NCBI RefSeq assembly: GCF_022712115.1
Contig: NZ_JALAHB010000022.1
Location: 1-42,251, forward strand
DNA length: 42,251 nt
Reading direction: 5' to 3'
Source of the DNA: Brevibacterium sp.
Lineage (GTDB): Bacteria > Actinomycetota > Actinomycetes > Actinomycetales > Brevibacteriaceae
The notes beneath the pieces are model-generated. The model saw only the letters and a list, made by a program, of their open reading frames with translations. It was not told the origin of the DNA and did not search any database. Of the stretch, positions 31,834-38,677 are shown one piece after another; the first letter of the stretch is position 1; every line of letters starts with the position of its first letter. The position numbers and the translations under genes are program-made.

Positions 31834-32871
31834 TCAGTGCCGCGCCCGGCCCCGGAGGCGGCCGAGGCACAGGAGCAGGAGCCCGAGGACCGCCCAGCCG
31901 CTCAGCACGAGGAGCGGGAACGAGGCGTCCGCCCCGGGGAAGTAGGAGGCGTCGCGGAGCAGGCTGTTGCCCGCACCCGGCGGAAGCCACTGACCGAGGG
32001 CACCCCAGGGTGCAGGCAGGAACTCCGGCGGGAACTGGGTGCCGGCGAGCGGATTGCCGATGAGCATGAAGAGCACCGGGCCGACCGCGAAGCCGGGCCG
32101 TCCCAGCAGCGCCGCGAACCCCACGATCGCGGCGCCCATGGCCAGGAGCGCGAGTCCGAACGCACCGGCGACCGCCCAGTACTCGCCGCCGAGGAAGCCC
32201 AGCCAGCCCTGCATGATCCCTGCGAGCGCCGCCCCGCCGGCCGCCGCGTACACCAGCAGCGCGAGGACCCGGCGCCAGGCGCCGGTGACCGCCAGGGCGA
32301 TGCCCACGCCGCCGATCATGCCGCCGAACACCAGCGGGAGCCCGGCGGAGGCGAGGCCTGCTCCGCGCTCATCGGTGCTGACGAGGGGCACCACGTCCGT
32401 GAGGGGGACCGTGACCTCGGGCGCCTCCGGAGCCCCGGCGGCCTGCGCGGCCGCGGCCGCCTGCTGCTGCGCCATTCCCTGCAGCTGACCGTGGAGCTGC
32501 GCCATGATCCCCGAGGTCGCCGCGCCGGCCGCCGAGGCCGTGAGCACCTCCGGCTCCTCACCGAGGACGATGCCGCCGTAGGCCGCGCGGGACTCGATCG
32601 CCTCCACGGCCGCATTCCTGTCGGGGACCTCGATGAGCTCGAGCACACCGTCCGCCTGCTCGTCGAGGGCCGCCTCCACCGGTGCCAGCGCCTCCGCCGG
32701 ACCCGTGATCGCGACGGGCACGTCCTCGGGCTCCACGACGGAGGAGGGCCAGGTGAAGGCGAGCGCCACGAGACAGACGACGGCGGCGAGCAGCACTCCC
32801 AGCAGGCCGGCACGAGCCCAGTGCGTGCGCGGAGGGGCCGCGGGCACGGCGGCGGATGCGGTTTCGGACAT
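31834..32871 (-). CDS. ABC-2/YhgE-like membrane protein, 345 aa
   Basis: One TM helix lies near residues 20-42. A ~120-residue extracytoplasmic region with Gln/Ala-rich coiled-coil character comes next (MAQLHGQLQGMAQQQAAAAAQ). Five or more TM helices follow in the C-terminal half, as in ABC-2 type permeases and YhgE/Pip proteins. The start codon at 32871 has GAAGGAGAACGAGGG upstream. No ABC ATPase is encoded beside it. It diverges from a TetR regulator with a shared promoter region, so it is probably its regulated target, perhaps an exporter or membrane-stress protein. Confidence 0.85.
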   Translation of the reverse strand: MSETASAAVPAAPPRTHWARAGLLGVLLAAVVCLVALAFTWPSSVVEPEDVPVAITGPAEALAPVEAALDEQADGVLELIEVPDRNAAVEAIESRAAYGGIVLGEEPEVLTASAAGAATSGIMAQLHGQLQGMAQQQAAAAAQAAGAPEAPEVTVPLTDVVPLVSTDERGAGLASAGLPLVFGGMIGGVGIALAVTGAWRRVLALLVYAAAGGAALAGIMQGWLGFLGGEYWAVAGAFGLALLAMGAAIVGFAALLGRPGFAVGPVLFMLIGNPLAGTQFPPEFLPAPWGALGQWLPPGAGNSLLRDASYFPGADASFPLLVLSGWAVLGLLLLCLGRLRGRARH

Positions 32872-32946
32872 GGCCCTCGTTCTCCTTCACGTCTGAGGCA
32901 GCGGGATCCATCGGGGGCACGCGGTCCGCGCGCTCCGCCTAAGAAA

Positions 32947-32969
32947 AACGAATCCTCGTTCTTTATAGT
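32947..32969. promoter_or_regulatory. Operator and -10 box between the TetR and YhgE-like genes
   Basis: An inverted repeat AACGA-ATCC-TCGTT lies at 32947-32960, in an AT-rich patch. A plus-strand -10-like TATAGT follows at 32964-32969. The position suits autoregulation by the TetR protein and control of the divergent membrane gene. Confidence 0.5.
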
Positions 32970-33014
32970 AGCCGCGGAATGCACCCGCGCACACCCCGGG
33001 GGGAGAATGAGGCC

Positions 33015-33611
33015 ATGCCGAAAGTGAGCGATGCACACCGCGAGTCCCGTCGGGACCAGATCCTCGACGCCGCTGCGGCCTGCTTCCTGCGCAACGGGGT
33101 GCAGGCGACGACGGTCGCGGAGATCATCCGGGAGTCCGGGCTGTCCGCCGGCGCGATCTACGGCTACTTCCCCGGCAAGCAGGCACTCGCTCTGGCGGTG
33201 ATGCGCCGCGAGGCGGGCGGACGGGCCGCGGAGCTCGAGGCCGAGGCCCGCGAGAACGCGCTCTCCCCCGGCCAGATCATCGCCTCCATCTCCGCCGCGT
33301 TCCTGCGGCGGCGCCCCGCGCCCGCCCTCATCGTGCAGATGTGGGGCGAGGCCGCGAGCAACCCGGACTTCGAGCAGATAGCCGCGGCCGCCTTCGAGGA
33401 GATCGGCACGATGCTGGAGCGGCACCTCTCCCGCTGGGCCCGCGAGTCACGGGGCATGGACGAGGCCGCGGCCGGGGAATGGTCGGGGCTCATGCTCCCC
33501 GTGGTGCTGTCCCTCCTGCAGGGCCTCATCCTCCAGCTGACCCTGCGGCCCGGGTTCGACCTCGACCGCTACATCGCCGGGGTCGATGAGCTGTTCCGCC
33601 GCACGGGCTGA
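33015..33611 (+). CDS. TetR/AcrR-family transcriptional regulator, 198 aa
   Basis: The N-terminal helix-turn-helix (~residues 10-55) reads RRDQILDAAAACFLRNGVQA, then TTVAEIIRESGLSAGAIYGYFPGKQALALAV, the classic TetR signature. The C-terminal helical ligand-binding domain has no TM. I chose the ATG at 33015 because MPKVSDAHRESRR is the usual type of start and GAATGAGG lies upstream; the ATG at 32979 could give a 210-residue form if the mRNA is leaderless. It probably represses the divergent YhgE-like gene and itself. Ligand unknown. Confidence 0.92.
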   Translation: MPKVSDAHRESRRDQILDAAAACFLRNGVQATTVAEIIRESGLSAGAIYGYFPGKQALALAVMRREAGGRAAELEAEARENALSPGQIIASISAAFLRRRPAPALIVQMWGEAASNPDFEQIAAAAFEEIGTMLERHLSRWARESRGMDEAAAGEWSGLMLPVVLSLLQGLILQLTLRPGFDLDRYIAGVDELFRRTG

Positions 33612-33756
33612 GGCCGCCCGCCGGGGCGACGCGGATGCACGCACCGCCGCAGCCCCTCACCGGATCGCTCACCGGCCCCCACCGGGCCGCTCGCGCCGCC
33701 TCCGCCCCACGGGGCCCTGCAGCTCAGTGCCTGCAGAGCCCGCAGGAACCCGCAGC

Positions 33757-34671
33757 TCAGAGCCCGACGGACTCGTAGAGCGCATTCACCTCGTCGATGA
33801 CGTCCTCGACCGGGCGGTCGCTCTCGTAGAGCTCCTCGATGTGCGCGCGGAACTCCGGAGCGAGGGCCTCCCAGCGCGCACGCCACTCCTCCGCCCGCTC
33901 GATCCAGTAGCCCACGCACTTGTAGGCCTCGCCCGGGAGCTTCCGCTCATGGCGCAGGTGCTTGCGCACCTCGCGGATGACCCGCGTCTCCGAGGCGAGC
34001 CAGACATAGGTGTCCTCACCGGGCGCGAGCCGCCGGAGCACGGAGAGCAGCTGACTGGGAGTGCGCCCGTTGCCGGTGCCCTCGACCCACACGTAGTCGA
34101 TGTGGACCCCGGCCGGGACCTCGGCCGTGAGGCGGTTGCCCGGCTCCCGGATCTCCGCGACGACGGTGGTGGCGATCCTGCCGGCCGTGAGCTCCGCGAT
34201 GCGCAGAGCGGCGGGGAGACCCGGCTCGTCCGCGGCGAGGATCTGCTTCGCGATCCCGGGCGGGGCCTCATAGAGGGGGCAGGGCGGATTCACGGCCACC
34301 ACCTGCCCGGGAGACGCCTGCAGGGCCCAGGCGGCGGCGACTCCGCCGGCGTGGACGACGAAGTCGATGTCGATCTCGCCCGGCCGATGGGCGCGGACGG
34401 TGTAGGTGCGCATGGGGGCGGGCTCCACCCCCTCGGGGAAGTCCCAGCCGCGCTCCGCGATGCGGGGCATGCGCGGCTCCGCCTCCGAACCCTCGGCGAA
34501 GAACACACGGACGTACTCGTCCCCGACCCCCGTCGTCGGGTAGTCGGCGAGATCCTCTCCCCCGAAGCGCACCCGGATCATGCCGGGGCCCAGGCGCCGC
34601 GCGCCGAGCACCTCGGCACGATGGATGCGCGGAACGTAGCCTGCGGGCAGACCTGCGTACTTCGTGGACAT
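33757..34671 (-). CDS. Siderophore-interacting protein (flavin/NADPH ferric-siderophore reductase type), 304 aa
   Basis: Matches the SIP/ViuB family: an N-terminal FAD-binding fold with RTYTVRAHRPGEIDIDFVVH, PGQ and PPCPLYEAP, then a C-terminal NAD(P)H-binding domain with VWVEGTGNGRTPSQLLSVLR and YVWLASETRVIREVRKHLRHE, and a GYW motif. Such proteins reduce ferric iron to release it from an imported siderophore in the cytoplasm. The start at 34671 (MSTKYAGLPAGYVPRIHRAEV) has AAGGGGAGCG upstream, and an iron box lies just outside. No siderophore transporter is in the window. Confidence 0.95.
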   Translation of the reverse strand: MSTKYAGLPAGYVPRIHRAEVLGARRLGPGMIRVRFGGEDLADYPTTGVGDEYVRVFFAEGSEAEPRMPRIAERGWDFPEGVEPAPMRTYTVRAHRPGEIDIDFVVHAGGVAAAWALQASPGQVVAVNPPCPLYEAPPGIAKQILAADEPGLPAALRIAELTAGRIATTVVAEIREPGNRLTAEVPAGVHIDYVWVEGTGNGRTPSQLLSVLRRLAPGEDTYVWLASETRVIREVRKHLRHERKLPGEAYKCVGYWIERAEEWRARWEALAPEFRAHIEELYESDRPVEDVIDEVNALYESVGL

Positions 34672-34708
34672 CGCTCCCCTTCGGACCCGACACATCGCCG
34701 CCAAATGC

Positions 34709-34727
34709 TCAGTAGAGCCTAACCTTA
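34709..34727 (-). promoter_or_regulatory. DtxR/IdeR-type iron box upstream of the siderophore-interacting protein
   Basis: Read on the minus strand, TAAGGTTAGGCTCTACTGA matches the 19-bp iron box TTAGGTTAGGCTAACCTAA at about 13 positions, most strongly in the first half. It lies 38 bp upstream of the start codon. The gene is thus probably repressed by DtxR/IdeR with iron. Confidence 0.75.
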
Positions 34728-34773
34728 CCTCCCGAGCCCGGAGGCGGGAACTCCCCTCCCGCGGAGAGTGGAT

Positions 34774-34794
34774 ATATACCCCCGTGGGGTATAT
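34774..34794 (+). promoter_or_regulatory. CsoR-type copper operator upstream of copZ
   Basis: A perfect inverted repeat ATATACCCC-CGT-GGGGTATAT matches the copper-sensing repressor CsoR site (TACCC-n-GGGTA). It lies 68 bp upstream of copZ. Derepression by Cu(I) is expected. No csoR or copA is beside it. Confidence 0.8.
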
Positions 34795-34862
34795 GCTCTC
34801 CGTACGGGCACTCCACCCGCACGGCCCGAACAGAGCACGGCCCCGAACAGAAGGAGAACGCG

Positions 34863-35075
34863 ATGACGACCACTCAGCTGACGGTGCACGGGATGACCTG
34901 CGGCCACTGCGTGAGCTCCGTGAAGGAGGAGATCGGCGAGGTTCCCGGCGTCACGGACGTCGAGGTGGAGCTGGTGGCGGGAGGGGACTCCCCCGTCACG
35001 GTGACCTCGGAGGGCCCGCTCTCCGACGACGCGCTCAGGGAGGCCGTCGCCGAGGCCGGCTACTCCCTCGCCTGA
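34863..35075 (+). CDS. copZ: CopZ-type copper chaperone (HMA domain), 70 aa
   Basis: This is a single heavy-metal-associated domain. The MxCxxC metal site is GMTCGHCVSSV (Cys about residues 13 and 16), followed by VPGVTDVEVELVAGG and a C-terminal AVAEAGYSLA. It would carry Cu(I) in the cytoplasm to a copper-exporting ATPase. The ATG at 34863 follows GAAGGAGAACGCG. It is monocistronic here: no csoR or copA adjoins, unlike the usual copper operon. A CsoR-type palindrome sits in its promoter region. The fused CopD/CtaG copper protein lies 21 kb away in the same window. Confidence 0.93.
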   Translation: MTTTQLTVHGMTCGHCVSSVKEEIGEVPGVTDVEVELVAGGDSPVTVTSEGPLSDDALREAVAEAGYSLA

Positions 35076-35076
35076 C

Positions 35077-35184
35077 CGCACCGGGCACTGGCCGCGGGGA
35101 CCGCACCGGGCACTGACCCAGAGGAGCGCACCGGGCACCGGCCCAGGGAGCGCACCGGGCCCGGCCCCGGAGGACGCGCCGGGC
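35077..35184. repeat. Five-copy 24-25-bp periodic repeat downstream of copZ
   Basis: CGCACCGGGC occurs at 35077, 35102, 35127 and 35151, and CGCGCCGGGC at 35175. Spacings are 25, 25, 24 and 24 bp. The flanks are partly conserved (CACTGRCC or CACCGGCCC). A degenerate tandem array of about 25 bp. Confidence 0.75.
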
Positions 35185-35196
35185 CCTGCACGGCAT

Positions 35197-35226
35197 GAGC
35201 CCGGTCCCCTGCAGGGGACCGGGCTC
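35197..35226. terminator. 30-bp perfect palindrome, bidirectional terminator
   Basis: The arms GAGCCCGGTCCCCTG and CAGGGGACCGGGCTC meet with no spacer. It lies between convergent copZ and the small membrane protein gene. A 21-bp block starting CCGGCCCCGGAGGACGCG at 35161 is repeated at 35242, on either side of it. Confidence 0.75.
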
Positions 35227-35296
35227 AGCAGCCGCAGAGGACCGGCCCCGGAGGACGCGCCGCACTCGCGGGACCGGGCCCGGCTGGCGCGCGTTC

Positions 35297-35608
35297 TCAC
35301 CGGAGGACGGGGCCGTCGATGCTCTCGGCGCTCTCCTTGCGGGAGACCACCCAGTTCATGAGCATCGCGACGCCGGAGAACGCCACGAACGCGATCACGG
35401 CGTACAGCAGCGGGAACCCCAGGCTCATGACGGCGGCCAGGCCCTCCTCCGCGAAGCGGCGGCCCGCCGTCATGATCGTGCTGACCACGAAGACGATGAG
35501 CGCGACCCAGCCGCCGATCTTCAGCGCGTCCGTGTACGGCACGCTCTTCCTGCCGGCGTGAGGGTCCTGCGAGGGCGCCTGCTGCGCCGAAGAATGCTGC
35601 GAAACCAT
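35297..35608 (-). CDS. Small two-TM membrane protein, 103 aa
   Basis: It begins MVSQHSSAQQAPSQDPHAG, has TM helices at about residues 31-47 and 63-85 (WVALIVFVVSTIM; LLYAVIAFVAFSGVAM) and ends with a short charged tail. There is no recognisable family beyond small actinobacterial membrane proteins. Its start region is divergent from the secreted protein gene. Function unknown. Confidence 0.8.
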   Translation of the reverse strand: MVSQHSSAQQAPSQDPHAGRKSVPYTDALKIGGWVALIVFVVSTIMTAGRRFAEEGLAAVMSLGFPLLYAVIAFVAFSGVAMLMNWVVSRKESAESIDGPVLR

Positions 35609-35689
35609 GGTGGCCCCAGTCTACGCGCTGCCGCCGGTCGCAGCACCCTCCCGCGTCCGTCCCCGTGGCACACTGGGAGCATGAGGACG

Positions 35690-36283
35690 ATGAGGGTGCC
35701 TTTCGCGGCGTGGGTGGCCCTGGCCGGCCTCGCGGCCGTCGCGCTGCTCCTCGCACTCGTGCCGCTCCCCGGACCGGACCGCGGCCGACGCATCGAGGCC
35801 GCGGTGACCCCGTCCTCGCCTGTCACGAGCCCGGAGGCCTCGTCGCAGCCGCAGGCGGGCCTCTTCACGCTCAACCGGATCCGGGAGCACCTCCTCGACC
35901 AGCCCCCGGGTGAGGAGGTGCGCGTGGACGCGCGCACCTCGGAGGTCCTCCTCTACTGCAGCGAATGCATCCGCCTGTCCACCTCGCTCGAGATCTCCGG
36001 GGAGCCCTTCCAGATCGCTCTCATCTCCGAACCGGGCTCCGATTCCGTCATCTCCGCCGCCGTCGTGGGCCGGAGGTCCGGAGAACCGGTGCTGAGGCTG
36101 ATAGTTTCTGGTCATGAGCTCTCGCTGACCCCCGGGCGCGGCGGCACCCTCGTCGCACAGGAGTCCCAGTACGGTCCCGCGGACCAGGCCTGCTGCCCGT
36201 CCGGATGGTCCGTTCAGGTCTACCGCTACCGCAACGGCCGCTTCGAGGCCGGTCAGCAGATCTCGCAGGCAGGGACGGGCTGA
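35690..36283 (+). CDS. Secreted or membrane-anchored protein, LppP/LprE-like, ~197 aa
   Basis: An N-terminal hydrophobic segment (MRVPFAAWVALAGLAAVALL) anchors or exports the protein. It lacks a lipobox cysteine near the segment end. The domain then has LLYCSECIRLS and later ADQACCPSGWSVQVYRYRNG, a cysteine/CCP-type motif like that of LppP/LprE actinobacterial lipoproteins. I chose the ATG at 35690, whose GGGAG is ten bases upstream; the ATG nine bases before is also possible. It precedes a response regulator and histidine kinase in the same direction, like cseA in Streptomyces. Role inferred. Confidence 0.8.
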   Translation: MRVPFAAWVALAGLAAVALLLALVPLPGPDRGRRIEAAVTPSSPVTSPEASSQPQAGLFTLNRIREHLLDQPPGEEVRVDARTSEVLLYCSECIRLSTSLEISGEPFQIALISEPGSDSVISAAVVGRRSGEPVLRLIVSGHELSLTPGRGGTLVAQESQYGPADQACCPSGWSVQVYRYRNGRFEAGQQISQAGTG

Positions 36284-36390
36284 ACGGCAGGAGCTGAGCG
36301 GCAGGACGGGGACGGCACAGGGCTTCCCGCACGGCAGGATCCCGAACGCAGGGCGCAGGCCCTGGGACAGGGCGGCAGAGAGGAACGGAC

Positions 36391-37380
36391 ATGCACATCG
36401 TCCTGGTCGAGGACGACGAGGTCATCCGCGAGACCACCCAGCTGAGCCTGGAGCGGTTCGGATACACGGTGACCGCGTTCGAGGACGGACGGGAGGGCTA
36501 CGAGTTCGTCGCCCTCCACGGCGCGGACGCCGTCCTGCTGGACCTCATGCTGCCCACCATGAACGGCGCCTCCATCACGCGCGCCATCCGGGAGCGCTCG
36601 ACGGTTCCCATCATCATCGTCTCCGCGCGCTCGGAGCCCATCGACATCGTCCAGGCCCTGGAGGCCGGTGCGGACGACTACCTCACCAAGCCCTTCGACA
36701 TGCAGGTGCTCAATGCGCGCATCCGCGCAGTGGTCCGCCGCTTCATCACCGCCGGCACCGGCAGGCTCGGGTTCTCGCCGTCCGCGCTCGACGTCCGCCG
36801 GGAGGACCCCTCGGAGACGCTGATCGGTCCCGGCGGCCGGATCACCTCCGCCGCCGGGATCCCCGAGGTGCTGGGCCCCACCCCCGGCTTCTCCGGAGCG
36901 GGAACGGGGGCGGAGGCACCCGCCGCGGCCGGAGCGGGAGGAGACGCGGCAGCCGCGCACGGCGCCGGGGAGCCGCACGGGGCCTCGGGCAGCCCCGCGG
37001 GCACGGTGGCCGGCGGGCACGGCACGGACGGGCACGCCCCCTCCGGGGGCACACGCGGACACACCGACGCCGCCGGACCGGACGAGCCGGCGGGCCGCCG
37101 CATGCAGCTGGGCAGCCTCGTCATCGACACCGGCCGGCTCACCGTGGAGATCGACGGCACGGAGGTCCACCTCACCCCCACGGAGCTGCGCATCCTCATG
37201 CTCCTCACGGAGGAGCCCGGCCACGTGTACTCGCGGGAGAAGATGGCCTACACCGTCTGGGGCTACGAATGGGCCGGCGACTCCCGCGTGGTGGACGTGC
37301 ACATCCAGCGGCTGCGGAAGAAGATCGGCGCGCACATGATCGAGACAGTGCGCGGATTCGGCTACCGGTTCGCGGGCTGA
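36391..37380 (+). CDS. OmpR-family response regulator with a long disordered linker, 329 aa
   Basis: The receiver domain (1-120) has phosphoacceptor D51 in AVLLDLMLP and K100 in YLTKPFD. The C-terminal DNA-binding winged helix (about 240-329) has VHLTPTELRILMLLTEEPGHV, REKMAYTVWGYEW and VVDVHIQRLRKKIG, then a GFGYRF end. In between, about 115 residues of Gly/Ala/His/Pro-rich low complexity replace the usual short linker; family members are about 225 residues. GAGAGGAACGG precedes the ATG. It pairs with the kinase 21 bp downstream, like CseB/CseC. Confidence 0.93.
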   Translation: MHIVLVEDDEVIRETTQLSLERFGYTVTAFEDGREGYEFVALHGADAVLLDLMLPTMNGASITRAIRERSTVPIIIVSARSEPIDIVQALEAGADDYLTKPFDMQVLNARIRAVVRRFITAGTGRLGFSPSALDVRREDPSETLIGPGGRITSAAGIPEVLGPTPGFSGAGTGAEAPAAAGAGGDAAAAHGAGEPHGASGSPAGTVAGGHGTDGHAPSGGTRGHTDAAGPDEPAGRRMQLGSLVIDTGRLTVEIDGTEVHLTPTELRILMLLTEEPGHVYSREKMAYTVWGYEWAGDSRVVDVHIQRLRKKIGAHMIETVRGFGYRFAG

Positions 37381-37401
37381 GCCCGCGGCGACGAGGAGCA
37401 C

Positions 37402-38661
37402 ATGTCTCTCAGATGGAAGATCGTCCTGCTCATCATCACCTCGGTGGTGATCGCGGCGCTGTCCTGCGGAGTGGTCGTGCGGCAGTCCGCCGCCGTCATG
37501 GAGACGAACCGCCAGCGTGAGAACGTCACCGCGCAGCTGCGCGACGCGATAGCGATCTACGCGGACACGGGGGTGCTGACGCTCAACACGAACATCGACG
37601 ACGAGGAGCTTCCGGAGGACGCGCACAGCGCGGCGCTCGACGGGCAGTCCGTCACGACGATGAGCACGATCGGCGACGAGGACTTCCTGTGGGCAGCGGC
37701 CCCCATCGAGGTGGGCACGCACTCCGCCGTCATCTCCGTGCGACAGTCCACCCGGGAGTCCGAGGAGCTGCTGGCCGGCATCGACCGGGCCGTGCTGCTG
37801 GGCATGCTGGGTTCCGCGCTGGTGGTCGGCGGGATCGGCACCGTGGCCGCGGGGCAGATCTCCCGCCGCCTCACACTGGGGGCGCAGTCCGCGCGGAGGA
37901 TCGCGGACGGGGACACGAGCGTGCGGGTGTCCGAGGTGATCGACTACGGCGAGGACGAGGTGGCGGACTTCGCCCGGGCCGTGGACTCCGCCGTGGCCCG
38001 TCTCACGGAGCGCATCGACTCCGAGCAGCGCTTCACGGCGGACCTCGCCCATGAGATGCGCACGCCGCTCACCGGCCTCGTCAACGCCGCCAACCTCCTC
38101 GAGGAGGACTCCCGGCCCGCCGAACTGGTGAAGGAGCGCGTGGCGCGCCTGCAGGTGCTGGTGGAGGATCTGCTCGAAGTCTCCCGGCTGGACGCGGGTC
38201 GCGCGCAGCCCCAGCTCTCCCCCATGCCCGTCGACGCCTCGCTGCGTTCGCTGCTCACCACCCTGGACGCCTCGGGGGCGCTGTCCGGCCACACCGTGGA
38301 GCTGGACCTGCAGGCCGGAGACGCGCGCGTGGTGACGGACCAGCGCAGGTTCGAACGGATCATCACGAACCTCCTGGTCAACGCGGTCAAGCACGGCGGG
38401 CCGCCCATCCGGCTGCACTCCACGCCCGAGGCCGTGGTCGTCTCCGACTCCGGCCCCGGCTATCCGCCGGACATCGTCGCGACCGGCCCCACCCGGTTCG
38501 TCTCCGCCGGGGGCGGCGGCATGGGCCTGGGGCTCGTGATCGCGCAGGGGCAGGCCCGGCTGCTGGGCATGGTCATCGAGTTCGCCAACGGCGAGGACGG
38601 CGGAGCGCGGACCACCATCCGCTTCCCCCAGGAGGAGCGGGAGCGGGCCGAGGAGGAATGA
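37402..38661 (+). CDS. Sensor histidine kinase, CseC-like, 419 aa
   Basis: Two TM helices (about 6-24 and 131-150) flank an extracytoplasmic loop of ~105 residues. A HAMP domain follows, with RRIADGDTSVRVSEV. The phosphoacceptor helix is ADLAHEMRTPLTGLVNAANLL with H217, then N box ERIITNLLVNAVKHGG, and a short ATPase core with SDSGPGYP and GGGGMGLGLVIAQGQ. It signals to the regulator upstream. The cse-like order and a small secreted protein suggest cell envelope sensing; the actual signal is unknown. Confidence 0.93.
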   Translation: MSLRWKIVLLIITSVVIAALSCGVVVRQSAAVMETNRQRENVTAQLRDAIAIYADTGVLTLNTNIDDEELPEDAHSAALDGQSVTTMSTIGDEDFLWAAAPIEVGTHSAVISVRQSTRESEELLAGIDRAVLLGMLGSALVVGGIGTVAAGQISRRLTLGAQSARRIADGDTSVRVSEVIDYGEDEVADFARAVDSAVARLTERIDSEQRFTADLAHEMRTPLTGLVNAANLLEEDSRPAELVKERVARLQVLVEDLLEVSRLDAGRAQPQLSPMPVDASLRSLLTTLDASGALSGHTVELDLQAGDARVVTDQRRFERIITNLLVNAVKHGGPPIRLHSTPEAVVVSDSGPGYPPDIVATGPTRFVSAGGGGMGLGLVIAQGQARLLGMVIEFANGEDGGARTTIRFPQEERERAEEE

Positions 38662-38677
38662 GGCGGCACCCGCCGGG

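Noticed and set aside
29998..33027. Plus-strand open frame of about 1009 codons
   Set aside because: Covers the kinase and YhgE-like genes in antisense; low-complexity composition and no motif.
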